64,000 nucleotides of DNA from Escarpia spicata (GCA_963995525.1 OZ023206.1:8002919-8066918); one strand, 5' to 3'; shown: positions 1-25,340, counted from the first letter of the stretch. Translations and numbers: made by a program. The notes: generated by a model from the letters alone, not told the origin.

Positions 1-1
1 C

Positions 2-65
<64 letters not shown>

Positions 66-66
66 T

Positions 67-108
<42 letters not shown>

Positions 109-151
109 TACATTGTTATATATGCATATATATATATATATATATATATGT
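1..151. repeat. (TA)n microsatellite, imperfect
   Basis: Alternating T and A with occasional G or C interruptions fill the first 150 bases. The short open frame across it (MYIYIY..) is a by-product of the dinucleotide repeat. Confidence 0.95.
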
Positions 152-239
152 ACATTGTTATATTGCACATGTTCTATACATACAAATATAATTGTATACT
201 TCCTATCATTTGTGGGGCGACTGTTCTGGCTCGTTGATA

Positions 240-884
240 ATCTTTAGATAGGTGGCAAGAAAATGACTGGCCAAATCCGTATGTGCATATACAGATCTTT
301 CACACAAACACTCGAGTCATTTCGTACGCATGTTGAGATACATTGGGCTTACAGCAAACGAAATAATATGTTCTGAGCATCCGTTCGACCCAGTGGCGTC
401 CGTTAGCCATGCCTTGTTTCTCTCTGGTCTTGTTGAGCGACTGTCAACAAATGACGACATGTAGACATATGCTTCCTGCCAACACCATCTCGTGCGGGTT
501 GACTCGCTCGGTGCATTGGACATGTTCCTTTTAGAACGAAAGCATGTTTATATCACGCGGGATAACAGTTTACAAAATAAGAGGATGCAGGGAGAGGGCT
601 GTCTCAGTTTAGTCGGGGAGCTAGGGGTATAACAACCACGAGTGTGCCACGTGTCGCGCGCGATGCGGAGTATAATTCACTCACAAGTTGTAACCGTTGA
701 CGTAAGACAGACTGTGATGGAACTACTTGCTTGAGTTGAAAATGTATGTGAATAATAGCATACGGTCGCGAGCAAGAAAACCACCGCTGTTTTAGGGCAT
801 CATGCATTGTTAAATACTAAAAATATTGTTCTGTGATATTTAAAACTACACGAATAGTGTTTATTGTATGTTCTGCCTCGCTTT
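240..884. other. Unannotated stretch
   Basis: Two antisense open frames under 70 codons cross it, but I recognise no protein family, RNA or repeat. Confidence 0.5.
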
Positions 885-887
885 ACT

Positions 888-1056
888 ATCACCTCTGTAA
901 TACAGCCACACCGCAATTAAGGTCGCCCTAGAACAGTCCAAAATTGTGTTCATATACAGTAAAGAATGGGACATTAGTTCCACTAATAGGGTCACCTCGC
1001 CATTCAGGTCATTTTGCCCAGTCTCGACACTGACCTTAATAGCGAGGTTCCGCTGT
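888..1056. mobile_element. Short TIR element (pogo/Tigger-like MITE?)
   Basis: The left end reads cacctctgtaatacagccac and the right end is the inverse of tacagcggaacctcgctatt, a terminus style typical of pogo/Tigger-type DNA transposons. A related copy lies at about 31577-31801, sharing the left-end motif, cacctcgccatt/attcaggtca blocks and the right end gaccttaatagcgaggttc. No transposase is encoded. The family name is inferred from the termini only. Confidence 0.45.
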
Positions 1057-1061
1057 ATGCA

Positions 1062-2285
1062 TGCATAGGTATATACTAGTACGCTTGCATGTTCGTGAAT
1101 AGATGCATATACGCATGCACGCATGTCGTACACGCATACACGCATACACGCACAACCACGCACGCACACACGCAAATTCCTCCATGTTCCAATTGTCACT
1201 GTGACCGACTTTCCCGAGATAGCGCATGTGTAAGGGTATGATAGCGTGCGTGGGGGCACGCAGGTTTGTTTGCTAATCTAATGTACATGTTACCTTGCTC
1301 AGGCAGCATGTTCTCATTCCAGCTACGCACACACGTGCATCTGTATTTACGGACAACCATTCACATTCGCACGCTCGCACGTACACAAACACGCACGCAC
1401 GCACCAAGACCAGAAACTCTAAGCGTGCTTCTACACACCTGATTTTCTATGTATTTAAAAGACCCTTTTGTGTACGCGTTAAGATGGATATGAAAGGGTT
1501 CAAAGCGCCGCACCATAATCTTCTACGGAAACGTGCTATCCTGTAGCAGAAACACATTGCTTTAGTGTTGTCAAGTAGGACTCGCGGTGGTCTCAGCACC
1601 GAGCCCTTGGCGGAGCGCACGTAAATCCGCCGTTGCCTTCAAGGAAATATCGACTTTCCTCGGTCAAGAGTCGTCCCGATTGTCAAGCGTATGGCGAGTG
1701 TGCGTTCATTATTTCCTCGCCAGTGGCGACTCTCGTATGTACTCTACCATTATGTGTGATCACGCCTGCTTCGGCGCTAGATGCAGCAATATCTTCCTTC
1801 GGCGCTATATGCAGCATTATCGTCCTTTGGTGTTGATTTCATGCAGAATGTCGTGTGTGTTTGTCACGAGATACTCTGTTGTACAAAACTCCCATAAAGA
1901 TGTGGTTTGGCCATACTGGAGTCCGGGATATCAGGTTAAGGTGAAATCTTTACGTTTACAATTAATTAAATGATTATGAAAATATAGATACTCTTCAAAC
2001 TTAGGGAACACAGAACCAGTTAGTGCCAAATCACTCTTTTGTCGGGTGATATAAATATAGAACACCACAACGAACACGCAGTTAGCCCTAGGGGTTATTG
2101 CAGCTGTCGTGACCCCTAAAGCGTGAGGGGTTTGTGGGTGAGCTATTTGAACACACTGCGTACATAATATTATCTTATATTCTACTAGAGTGTTGTTGCA
2201 TTAATTGCTTTATTGGAATGTTTGAACATGGACGTGCGCTTGCCCATACTTACAGCAAACACAGTGTTCGCTACGACTAAACGTC
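1062..2285. other. Unannotated stretch with short CA/CG runs
   Basis: Imperfect (CA/CG)n runs lie at about 1085-1180 and 1325-1415. The 128-codon frame at 1587-1973 has no recognisable domain and no splice context that I trust. Confidence 0.45.
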
Positions 2286-2291
2286 ACGAGG

Positions 2292-2299
2292 TATAAAAG
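2292..2299 (+). promoter_or_regulatory. Candidate TATA box (tataaaag)
   Basis: A consensus TATA box sits 6.4 kb upstream of the cyclase start codon, on the same strand. It would place a start site near 2322. It could serve the cyclase gene, but TATA matches arise by chance and no initiator was verified. Confidence 0.3.
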
Positions 2300-2321
2300 C
2301 TCGGTGTATCTATGTGCCAGC

Positions 2322-2771
2322 AACAATTACTTCAACAACAGTTGATCTGCACTTTCCGTGTGCACAGCTTTCGCCTGTCTTTGGGCGATATCACGAACCT
2401 AGTCACAATGCATTGTAGGACTCCTCGTGTACAATGCGGATTTTGTTTGAACGAGCGTGGTCTTATTAGCTGGGTGTATATCGCGGATCCTAAGTGTATG
2501 CGTGTGAGGGGTACGTCCCTTTGGCATCGAAGGTTGCATTTTGAGGCCTTTGGTGAGCCTCATAGGGGTGCAGTTGGTTGTTTTTGGAGAACCTGGAAGG
2601 AGGATGGGTAGCTGCGTCCTCCAGTTATCAAATCCTAGATCCGTCCCTGACCATTTCGTGTGTTCAGCACAACAGTATAAACTCGACTAACAAATGTAGA
2701 GCAGCCATGGATAAACTACTGTTGGTGTCTAGTAGAGTCATGACAATACCCAGCCGAGTTGACGTGGTGTA
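2322..2771 (+). other. Hypothetical non-coding first exon of the cyclase gene
   Basis: This is inference. A unique sequence follows the TATA box and ends at gtgtag|gtacat, a usable donor site, which is also the first copy of the 53-bp array that follows. In this window other arrays begin exactly at an exon boundary, so by analogy 2771 may be an exon end. A matching acceptor would be tactgtag at 8711-8718, just before the start codon. A 99-codon frame from 2312 is unlike any family I know. Confidence 0.25.
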
Positions 2772-4266
2772 GGTACATTGTCTGGTAGAGTCATGACAAT
2801 ACCCAGCCGAGTTGACGTGGTGTAGGTATATTGTCTGGTAGAGTCATGACAATACCCAGCCGAGTTGACGTGGTGTAGGTACATTGTCTGGTAGAGTCAT
2901 GACAATACCCAGCCGAGTTGACGTGGTGTAGGTATATTGTCTGGTATAGTCATGACAATACCCAGCCGAATTGACGTGGTGTAGGTATATTGTCTGGTGG
3001 AGTCATGACAATACCCAGCCGAGTTGACGTGGTGTAGGTATATTGTCTGGTAGAGTCATGACAATACCCAGCCGAGTTGACGTGGTGTAGGTATATTGTC
3101 TGGTGGAGTCATGACAATAACCAGCGGAGTTGACGTGGTGTAGGTACATTGTCTGGTAGAGTCATGATAATACCCAGCCGAGTTGACGTGGTGTAGGTAT
3201 ATTGTCTGGTAGAGTCATGACAATACCCAGCCGAGTTGACAAGGTGTAGGTATATTGTCTGGTGGAGTCATGACAATAACCAGCGGAGTTGACGTGGTGT
3301 AGGTACATTGTCTGGTAGAGTCATGACAATACCCAGCCGAGTTGACGTGGTGTAGGTACATTTTCTGGTGGAGTCATGACAATACCCAGCCGAGTTGACG
3401 TGGTGTAGGTATATTGTCTGGTGGAGTCATGACAATACCCAGCCGAGTTGACGTGGTGTAGGTATATTGTCTGGTGGAGTCATGACAATACCCAGCCGAG
3501 TTGACGTGGTGTAGGTATATTGTCTGGTAGAGTCATGACAATACCCAGCCGAGTTGACGTGGTGTAGGTATATTGTCTGGTAGAGTCATGACAATACCCA
3601 GCCGAGTTGACGTGGTGTAGGTATATTGTCTGGTGGAGTCATGACAATAACCAGCGGAGTTGACGTGGTGTAGGTACATTGTCTGGTAGAATCATGACAA
3701 TACCCAGCCGAGTTGACGTGGTGTAGGTATATTGTCTGGTAGAGTCATGACAATACCCAGCCGAGTTGACGTGGTGTAGGTATATTGTCTGGTAGAGTCA
3801 TGACAATACCCAGCCGAGTTGACGTGGTGTAGGTACATTTTCTGGTAGAGTCATGACAATACCCAGCCGAGTTGACGTGGTGTAGGTATATTGTCTGGTG
3901 GAGTCATGACAATACCCAGCCGAGTTGACGTGGTGTAGGTACATTGTCTGGTAGAGTCATGACAATACCCAGCCGAGTTGACGTGGTGTAGGTATATTTT
4001 CTGGTAGAGTCATGACAATACCCAGCCGAGTTGACGTGGTGTAGGTTCATTTTCTGGTAGAGTCATGACAATACCCAGCCGAGTTGACGTGGTGTAGGTA
4101 TATTGTCTAGTAGAGTCATGACAATACCCGGGCGAGTTGACGTGGTGTAGGTACATTGTCTGGTAGAGTCATGACAATACCCAGCCGAGTTAACGTGGTG
4201 TAGGTATTTTGTCTGGTAGAGTCATGACAATACCCAGCCTAGTTGGCGTGGTGCAGGTATATTGCG
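2728..4266 (+). repeat. 53-bp minisatellite, about 29 copies
   Basis: The unit runs from gtctggtagagtcatgac through agttgacgtggtgtaggt to tatatt. The period of 53 was measured at successive gtctgg positions (2780, 2833). Copies differ at a few positions (tacatt/tatatt, tagag/tggag, taacc/taccc). Each copy holds tgtag|gtatat, which resembles both an acceptor end and a donor start. Confidence 0.95.
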
Positions 4267-4270
4267 TAAT

Positions 4271-4960
4271 CCGAATTAATAGTTGATAATGTTCTGGGAA
4301 ACCTAGAATATTTTAATGGTACGATAATATGCAGAGAGATGCGTTTAGCCACTAGCCACTGCACCATGTTGTACGGTTTTCATACTGAATATTTCAAGAC
4401 AAATACCCCGATTTCAACCAAACAATGTGGCACACGCTGTCAGACACCATTGTTGCATACGCAATTACTTGCCTGTATGTCGACGATGACTGGCCTACAC
4501 ATTACACTATGAATGAAGTGACGACAGTTATGTTTGCAGTAATAATCATACGCCGTACTGAACGCGTGTACGTCACAACAACCTATTTATGCCCTGATTC
4601 CATTCTGGACGGATGTGCCCTGGCATGACGGGGCCGATATATAGATTCCGGACACTGTGTAACAGGTGTTATATTTCCCGCCTTTCGCGTGTTCCCTTTG
4701 TACTCAGATACAGGCTAATGCGATACGTGTGCTGGTAGGCTCGCTGTTCCGGCTTCCTCGGTTGGTGGAACGGTTTTTCTAGTAAATTTCCGTTTTCATA
4801 CCTTAAAATATAACAGGAAATTGGAATAATGCACAAAAGGTGATATGATTAAAGGAATTCTCGCGATATGCCATCAATATTTCCAATCAATATATTCCAC
4901 CAATATAACAGTGTACACGACGATATTATGTTGAACATGCCATGCAACTCAACGCACGTG
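4271..4960. other. Unannotated stretch
   Basis: No open frame over 70 codons and no recognised repeat. Confidence 0.45.
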
Positions 4961-4966
4961 TGTAAT

Positions 4967-4967
4967 C

Positions 4968-4998
<31 letters not shown>

Positions 4999-5062
4999 TG
5001 CGTGTGTGTTTGTCTGTTTGCGTCTCTCTATCTATCTGTGTACGCGTTCGTGCGTGCGTGTA
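4967..5062. repeat. (GT)n/(CGTG)n low-complexity run
   Basis: Imperfect gtgtgt and gcgtgcgt tracts with tctctatct interruptions. The 198-codon plus-strand frame that spans it owes its length to this run and is not taken as a gene. Confidence 0.85.
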
Positions 5063-5276
5063 GCCTCGGTTCTGACTCTGGTCTGGTCCCATCGTTTGTC
5101 GATTATCGCTGTAATTGTGCGAGCACAGTTTATTACGCAACAACGCATCAATGCATCAGCGCTGAAAAAGCTTACAGCGCCTCAACGCCATTATTGCATC
5201 CTGTGGCCGCTTCTCATTTCAGTTGCATTTGACCGAAAGCGAAATTCGGGTGACAGCTATAGCACTTATGTCTGTG

Positions 5277-5466
5277 TATATGCCGTCTTTTCCTTTTTTG
5301 TTTTGAAATTGGCGAACGAAAAAGAAAAAAACAAACGATGTTCGTTTTTCGTTTTCATATTTGAAGCAGGAAATACGAAAACGAAAACAATCTACTTTTC
5401 GGGTCCGTGTATTTGCCGTATTTTCCTTTTTCGTTCGCAATTAAGCAAGGAAAAGACGGTATAGGC
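5277..5466. repeat. Small inverted-repeat element
   Basis: Ends are near-perfect inverse copies: tgccgtcttttcc at 5281 and ggaaaagacggtata at 5449. The interior is rich in ttttcg/cgaaaa tracts and repeats ttgccgtattttcc at 5413. It is probably a MITE-like hairpin. Confidence 0.5.
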
Positions 5467-5889
5467 CTATACACGGGCCCACTTAGGACATCCAATATTC
5501 TGGGCTCGTTCCACCGACGATGAATGAATCAAACGTTGTGTTCCATTCCCTTCGTCTGGTCTACGCCAGTCGGTGTGATCATTAGATGAGATATTCGCTG
5601 TTGGATGTTTGGTAAACAGGGCGCGCTACAGTGGTACATTTGGGTGCACATCAACGCAGAACTACGTGGTGTTCATTTCGTCAGGTCTCTTCGATTATGT
5701 GACCATTCGCTTGTCGTGACGTCACAATACCAGTGCAGTATCCATGTAAACTGGACATGTACTGGTCGAATTTAGTCTTTCTTATTGCAGATCGTCGGCA
5801 TCATACCATCATTCCAAATGTTACCGAAGTGCACGTCGTGCTTTGTGTTCGAACAGCCAAAGTGTCGGTGACACACAAATGAACATTCA

Positions 5890-6037
5890 CGTTTCATGAA
5901 GCGTTCTTAAAGTTACGCAATTACTTAGCGTCACGTGTTTGCGTAAACTCCTATGTTCGCTTATATTAAACAAATCACGTCAATTACTAAGACAGTCGTC
6001 TTAGCGTTAAGAACGTTCTTATCCGCTTCATGAAACC
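5890..6037. mobile_element. MITE-like palindromic element
   Basis: The outer arms match as inverse copies: gtttcatgaagcgttcttaa at 5891 and ttaag..cgcttcatgaaac ending at 6036. The length near 150 bp and lack of coding capacity fit a small non-autonomous DNA element. Target-site duplications were not established. Confidence 0.55.
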
Positions 6038-8560
6038 GACCCCAGGTTCGTACTGCAACACGCTGTAGGTAGATTTTCGATATAGGGCCTAGTGCGAACA
6101 ATTTACCATCGATTCGACTCTGTCACCAAGACATGCTAATTGTTGATGACGTGCTTAATGCGTGGCGGCTCAAAATTAGTGAACAACTTTCTGCCACGCA
6201 GCAGTAGAGAAGCTGATTTTAACTCATTACTGAGTGGCGAGTTGTTGAGCGTTTGATTGAAGAACACTTAATTATAGATCGGGTAATGGGTCATCCGATG
6301 AAGCGTTCGGCATAGTTATTATTTGGTTAATTGGTCTATTGTGGACTGGTCTGATGCACGCAATAGAAACGCTTAGTTAAAATGAGTGGGAATCTACACT
6401 CGGAGGAGCAGATGTAGCTTCTTCGGCATTTGTTGAGGTAAGCATTTGCCCGTTTACCCGTCATGTGGTCGTTGTGTGCGTGGAAAGATAACACAGACGT
6501 TGCTGCGGCTGGAATACATCTAGCGTCTAAACCAGTGGGCTTTCTTTTGATTGAGGAGCGCGGCAGAGACTTACTAGTCCTTGGGGCATCGGACTCTCAA
6601 TTAAGAGAAGTCGTCTTGCTGCAGTTGCTCAGCTGTATAAACGAGTACCTGCCTATAGACAGTGGTGTGTTGGTGTGCGTGCATACGTGCGTGCGTGCGT
6701 GAGCGCCTGTGTGTAAATAGTCTTCACGGAGTAATTACAGTATGGATGTATGATTCCAAGAAAATTCGGGATGGTACTGAAATGAACAGGTCTACCAGCA
6801 TGTTAGTAAATGTTTTTGACGAGATATACCTACAGGACACAGTGCTATAAGAACCTTTTTTGAAAACTTAAAACTGTTTTTACAAACCCCTGTAGTGATA
6901 ATGTTTCATTCGTGACAGGGGAAGATATAACACTATTAAAACGCGAAAAATAACCAACATTTAAGAACTCAGACGCCGGCGCGGGTTTTAGACCACGATG
7001 TAGAGTAATCGTAATTATGTTTGAGTTAAATCAGTGAAACTTTCGGTGTTCTTTTGTTTTTATGCTTGAAACTCACAATTTCACCAACTTCGTCTGATGA
7101 GTTATGTGTCGTGAATATAAACGAGCACCCCGTGGTTCCACGCCGTCTGCGCGGAGGGAGTTCCAGAAGATATGCAAGAAGAGAAAGAATCGGGCCTGAA
7201 GTCGTTCTGGTTAGAGAAACCGCTGATGGCAGAATATAGTGATTGGGCATGCAGTCCTTCGTATCATCTGAAGCACTACAGGATCGTTGCGAGTTCGTCG
7301 AGGAGATACGGAAATGTTTATATTGGCATTACGTATAACATAACCTTTCAACAGATCTCGTCAGCAGGTTACGGTTTAATCCGCACTCAGCTACTAAAAG
7401 ATATGTGTGTCTGTGTTACAGATGGAGCACGTGTGACGTTCATCCCGACTGAGAACGTAACAAGGTTGAAGTGTCACGTTCGTTGTGCCCAGTGATGTTG
7501 TAAGAACCGCCTGATGGAAGTATTTCTATGCCAAGCCAACACAGGTAATGTGCTTACTTTATTAAAAACAAACAAGTATCCATGTATGGAAAAGAACGAA
7601 CGACATGTAGGATCGTACGATGTAAGGACTCAACTTGAGGCGGTTTGTTTCTTATCTTTAATGCAGTGTTCTTATTACCAGAATATTTATTTATTTATTA
7701 TTAAGAATTTATCAAACGCCATATATATGTGTAACATACTTACTCAAAGACAACTAAAAAATATGTTGAAGGTGTACTGCAAAATTCCGATTAATAAGCC
7801 CGAACCAGTGTTCGCAATTTCCATGTTGCGCTTAAGAAATTTACTAGTTATAAACAAACATTCCATTTATAAACACGCTCTTTGGTTGTCATTTTTCTTC
7901 CGCGAAATTTTAAGAATACGTACAGATTATAGACAGCTCTGTTGGCAATATGGTGGGCGATGGATGTTTTAACCGCAAAGTGTTTTGGTGTTCAGCCCGG
8001 TCGTGATGTTCCCACATCCCATACAATCGATCCAACGCACTGCCTCTTAATAATTGCCATCGTCTGTTAGCCTAGTTCTTTTAGCCTTGTTCAAACTATC
8101 TACTAATAAAAATTTCAGCTTGCAGATTTGTCCACGTCTTCTGTATATTATGGATTTAAATTACCATTGATGTTAAGTGTAATTTCAAATGTGTCAGAGC
8201 ATGTTGTAAAATGTGATTAATCATTACTGTATGCGTTTTGTAGAATAAAACTCGTGAAATCGCCCAAACCTTGCAAGATTGGTTGTCCACGTTTCTATCA
8301 CAGGTAATAGTTTAACGATCATTCGGTTTTAACGGTTAACATTTGCAGGCATAGCAACGCTTTATCAGTGAGCGAACATTTAGTCTGACAGTATCGCCTC
8401 CCACGTTCCGGGGTAAACGAGTCTCTTTCAGTGTTCCTTGGATCATTGATCTCTGATCTACCTAATTGGCGAAGCATTAACAAATACACCAAGGTATCTG
8501 TTTGTAGTTTATTAGTATCGCTTGCATTCAGTGCCGCAGTAGGCGACAGCATAAACAAAC
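6038..8560. other. Unannotated stretch upstream of the cyclase gene
   Basis: The longest frame (7514-7972, 152 codons) has no recognisable domain and AT-rich, unbiased codon use, so I do not call it. A short GT-rich run lies at about 6662-6706. The region may be the intron between a non-coding first exon and the coding exons. Confidence 0.4.
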
Positions 8561-8566
8561 GGTGTA

Positions 8567-8718
8567 TGTGTGTGTATGTGCGTGTGTGTACGTGTATGCG
8601 TGTGTGCGTGTGCGTGTGTGTCCTTGTGTGTGTGCGTGCATGTAAGCTATTGTTGTATTGTACTGTATTGTACAGTATTGTATTGTACTGTACATTATTG
8701 TATTGTATCTTACTGTAG
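8567..8718. repeat. GT run followed by (TATTG)n-type run
   Basis: A tgtgcgtgtg run (8567-8642) is followed by an irregular tattgtac/tattg pentamer-like array ending at ttactgtag at 8718. That end is a plausible acceptor 32 bases before the cyclase start codon. Confidence 0.8.
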
Positions 8719-8750
8719 GGTGTGAGTCGATATCACTGCGAGGTGGAAGA

Positions 8751-21486
<12,736 letters not shown>

Positions 21487-21781
21487 ACACCTGGACGCCA
21501 CGCACGACACCCACCAAACCCTCCGCCCGCTCGCCGGTCGTTCCGCGTGAGCCCACCCACGGCCAGTCACGCGTGACCAACCGTACGTCTCTTATGCAGT
21601 GTTGCCGGCAGACTAGCTGTGCAAGAGAGCGGGACGCTCGCGTCGCTGATGGTGGCGGGGATACTTGCAGTGTAGGATACGAACGCAGTTTAAAGAAATT
21701 CTAAAGGCGCCAAGACAATTGTATGCATGCTGCAGACTCAGTTATAAACGTCTACACGCACCGAATTTTGTTAGAAGTTTG

Positions 21782-21884
<103 letters not shown>

Positions 21885-21886
21885 AG

Positions 21887-21937
21887 ACACTTGTATTATA
21901 TATATATATATGTATATATATATATAACACAAGTGTC
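21887..21937. repeat. AT hairpin with acacttgt arms
   Basis: gacacttgt and acaagtgtc flank (TA)n and can pair as a hairpin within the putative 3' UTR. Confidence 0.75.
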
Positions 21938-22163
21938 ACTTCATCTCAGCATAGCACGTGCTGTTTGCGTACAAACCGTGAGCATGCTGGCATGTTGACG
22001 TATTATACACATTTGTACAAGGACATGGCACGAGTATGTGGTGAACACTTGCGTGATTGTATGTGTTTAGATTATAGGATGTCTTTGCTGCAAACAGGTT
22101 TCTAGTAACTCGCACAGTACATGTCAGAATATTTGTAGTTGATCATCAAGATGTTTTTTTTTC

Positions 22164-22169
22164 AATAAA
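22164..22169 (+). terminator. Candidate polyadenylation signal AATAAA
   Basis: AATAAA follows a T-rich stretch 678 bp after the cyclase stop codon, and is followed by tcatttcgattt. It is the first consensus hexamer I see downstream. Confidence 0.45.
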
Positions 22170-22324
22170 ATCATTTCGATTTAAAAATGGTTGTTGTTAT
22201 GTGTTTGCCATGTCAGCTGTGTTAGCGATCACAGCACCTGTATCACTGCAGCTTATTGTGACAAACACACTGGTCTACGTAATCCTAGAACCAGACAAAG
22301 TATTCACTCATCTTACTTGCTTTT

Positions 22325-25300
22325 ACTAATTAACCGACTTTGTTGTCGGGGGACATAAGTGAAGCTGCAGCTGTGATATTTCGCCATTCCTGTGTGAGGA
22401 GCTCTGACACGGAGAGAGCCGTCCATTCCTTGACGATGTTGAACCAACAATTTCTCTGCCGTCCGCGGCGGCGTCTGCCCTCCATTGTGCCCGGAAGAAT
22501 CATTTTCGGGAGGCTGACGGATCTTGCTACATGTCCAAACCATGCAAGTCTTCTTCTCTTGACAGTTGCCAATATAGGATATTGTGGGACACCAGTGATT
22601 TGATCTTGTTCAACACATATTCATTGGTCGTATGCTCCATGTAGATGTTGAGCAACTTACTCAAGCATATGGTCTCGAAGGTTTAATCTTTTTCTCTGTA
22701 TGAGCATGGAGTGTCTATGTCCCACAGCCGTACATTAATGTGGATTGTACAAGTGATCTGAACAAACTGTACTTGGTTGTGAAGCTTATTTTACTACCAG
22801 GTACTTCTCCAGATCCTCTCTAGCCTTGCCATGGCTGCCACTGCAAACTGTACTTGGTTGTGAAGCTTATTTTACTACCAGGTACTTTTCCAGATCCTCT
22901 CCAGTCTTGCCATGGCTGCCGCTGTAAACTGTACTTGGTTGTGAAGCTTATTTTACTACCAGGTACTTCTCCAGATCCTCTCCAGTCTTGCCATGGCTGC
23001 CACTGCAAACTGTACTTGGTTGTGAAGCTTATTTTACTATCAGGTACTTCTCCAGATCCTCTCCAGTCTTGCCATGGCTGCCACTGTAAACTGTACTTGA
23101 TTGTGAAGCTTATTTTACTACCAGGTACTTCTCCAGATCCTCTCCAGTCTTGCCATGGCTGCCACTGCAAACTGTACTTGGTTGTGAAGCTTATTTTACT
23201 ACCAGGTACTTCTCCAGATCCTCTCCAGCCTTGCCATGGCTGCCACTGCAAATTGTACTTAGTTGTGAAGCTTATTTTACTACCAGGTACTTTTCCAGAT
23301 CCTCTCCAGCCTTGCCATGGCTGCCACTGTAAACTGTACTTAGTTGTGAAGCTTATTTTACTACCAGGTACTTTTCCAGATCCTCTCCAGTCTTGCAATG
23401 GCTGCCACTGTAAACTGTACTTAGTTGTGAAGCTTATTTTACTACCAGGTACTTTTCCAGATCCTCTCCAGTCTTGCAATGGATGCCACTGTAAACTGTA
23501 CTTAGTTGTGAAGCTTATTTTACTACCAGGTACTTTTCCAGATCCTCTCCAGTCTTGCCATGGCTGCCACTGTAAACTGTACTTAGTTGTGAAGCTTATT
23601 TTACTACCAGGTACTTTTCCAGATCCTCTCCAGTCTTGCAATGGCTGCCACTGTAAACTGTACTTAGTTGTGAAGCTTATTTTACTACCAGGTACTTTTC
23701 CAGATCCTCTCCAGCCTTGCCATGGCTGCCACTGTAAACTGTACTTAGTTGCGAAGCTTATTTTACTACCAGGTACTTTTCCAGATCCTCTCCAACCTTG
23801 CCATGGCTGCCACTGTAAACTGTACTTAGTTGTGAAGCTTATTTTACTACCAGGTACTTTTCCAGATCCTCTCCAGCCTTGCCATGGCTGCCACTGTAAA
23901 CTGTACTTAGTTGTGAAGCTTATTTTACTACCAGGTACTTTTCCAGATCCTCTCCAGTCTTGCCATGGCTGCCACTGCAAACTGTACTTGGTTGTGAAGC
24001 TTATTTTACTACCAGGTACTTCTCCAGATCCTCTCTAGCCTTGCCATGGCTGCCACTGTAAACTGTACTTGGTTGTGAAGCTTATTTTACTACCAGGTAC
24101 TTCTCCAGATCCTCTCTAGCCTTGCCATGGCTGCCACTGTAAACTGTACTTAGTTGTGAAGCTTATTTTACTACCAGGTACTTCTCCAGATCCTCTCCAG
24201 TCTTGCCATGGCTGCCACTGTAAACTGTACTTGGTTGTGAAGCTTATTTTACTACCAGGTACTTCTCCAGATCCTCTCCAGTCTTGCCATGTCTGCCACT
24301 GCAAACTGTACTTGGTTGTGAAGCTTATTTTACTACCAGGTACTTCTCCAGATCCTCTCTAGCCTTGCCATGGCTGCCACTGTAAACTGTACTTGGTTGT
24401 GAAGCTTATTTTACTACCAGGTACTTCTCCAGATCCTCTCCAGTCTTGCCATGGCTGCCACTGCAAACTGTACTTGGTTGTGAAGCTTATTTTACTACCA
24501 GGTACTTCTCCAGATCCTCTCTAGCCTTGCCATGGCTGCCACTGTAAACTGTACTTAGTTGTGAAGCTTATTTTACTACCAGGTACTTCTCCAGATCCTC
24601 TCCAGTCTTGCCATGGCTGCCACTGCAAACTGTACTTGGTTGTGAAGCTTATTTTACTACCAGGTACTTCTCCAGATCCTCTCTAGCCTTGCCATGGCTG
24701 CCACTGTAAACTGTACTTAGTTGTGAAGCTTATTTTACTACCAGGTACTTCTCCAGATCCTCTCCAACCTTGCCATGGCTGCCGCTGCTGAGGCAATCCT
24801 GATAGGTATTTCAGTGGTGCAACTACCATCCTTAGACTAGGTCGCGCCAAGATACTTAAAACTGCTGACCTCTTCTACCTTTTCGCCATTCATGTCTGCA
24901 CTGATGTTGTTTGAGCTGTTGACCATGACTTTGTTCTCCGCTGTGCTGACCTCCATGCCATAAGCCTCTGCGGTCTGAACCAGTCTGTTGGTAAGATTTT
25001 GAAGTTCACCATTGCTGCCGGCCAACAGATCGATGTCGCCGGCAAAATGATGGTTAGAGATGTGCCTGCTACCGATGGAGATGGAGCTGTGGTGGTTGTG
25101 TGGGGTGTTCTGCATGATCTTCTCCAGGAATATGTTGAAGTGCACTAAGTGCACTAGGATGCCTAATGTCGTTCTAAAGAATTCACCGATCTGGTTGTTC
25201 ATCAGGACTGCGTCTTTGTACAGTGTAATCACATTTACCAATATGCTGTTTATTACCAATATTCGCAGACTTAAGTTGCTACAGTTGCAATCCTCTGATA

Positions 25301-25340
25301 CATAGGATAAGCTGATGTCAGGACACAAGGCAAGCAAAGA
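22325..25340 (-). mobile_element. Dead non-LTR retrotransposon (RT 3' half) with internal tandem expansion
   Basis: Reads right to left. At 25340-24837 is a reverse transcriptase fragment (QIGEFFRTT, FNIFLEKIMQ, ISIGSRHIS, SKDG). The catalytic FADD motif reads FAGD, so it is inactive. At 22760-22328 is the C-terminal segment (SLVQSTLMYGCGT, RRRLAWFGHVARS, IVKEWTALSVSELLTQEWRN, SLMSP) with frameshifts and stops. Between them an 81-bp piece is repeated about 25 times. The layout matches endonuclease/RT LINEs of the RTE/jockey-like sort; the clade is not resolved. Confidence 0.85.
22764..24785 (-). repeat. 81-bp (27-codon) minisatellite inside the LINE, about 25 copies
   Basis: acttgg recurs at 22771, 22852 and so on (81 bp). 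On the minus strand each unit encodes AAMARLERIWRS in one frame and ISFTTKYSLQ in another. These are adjacent blocks of this LINE's RT C-terminal region, split by a +1 shift. Because 81 is a multiple of three, long frames (386 and 394 codons) stay open but are not genes. Confidence 0.95.

Noticed and set aside
2728..4266. CRISPR-like appearance of regularly spaced repeats
   Set aside because: Units are directly adjacent with no unique spacers, and the genome is clearly eukaryotic.
4868..5464. 198-codon plus-strand frame
   Set aside because: Length comes from a GT/CGTG run and an inverted-repeat element; no family match.
7514..7972. 152-codon plus-strand frame
   Set aside because: No recognisable domain, AT-rich composition unlike the confirmed exons, and no splice or promoter support.
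22820..24038. Open frames of 386 and 394 codons
   Set aside because: They come from the 81-bp array inside a dead LINE; opposite-strand frames are equally long.
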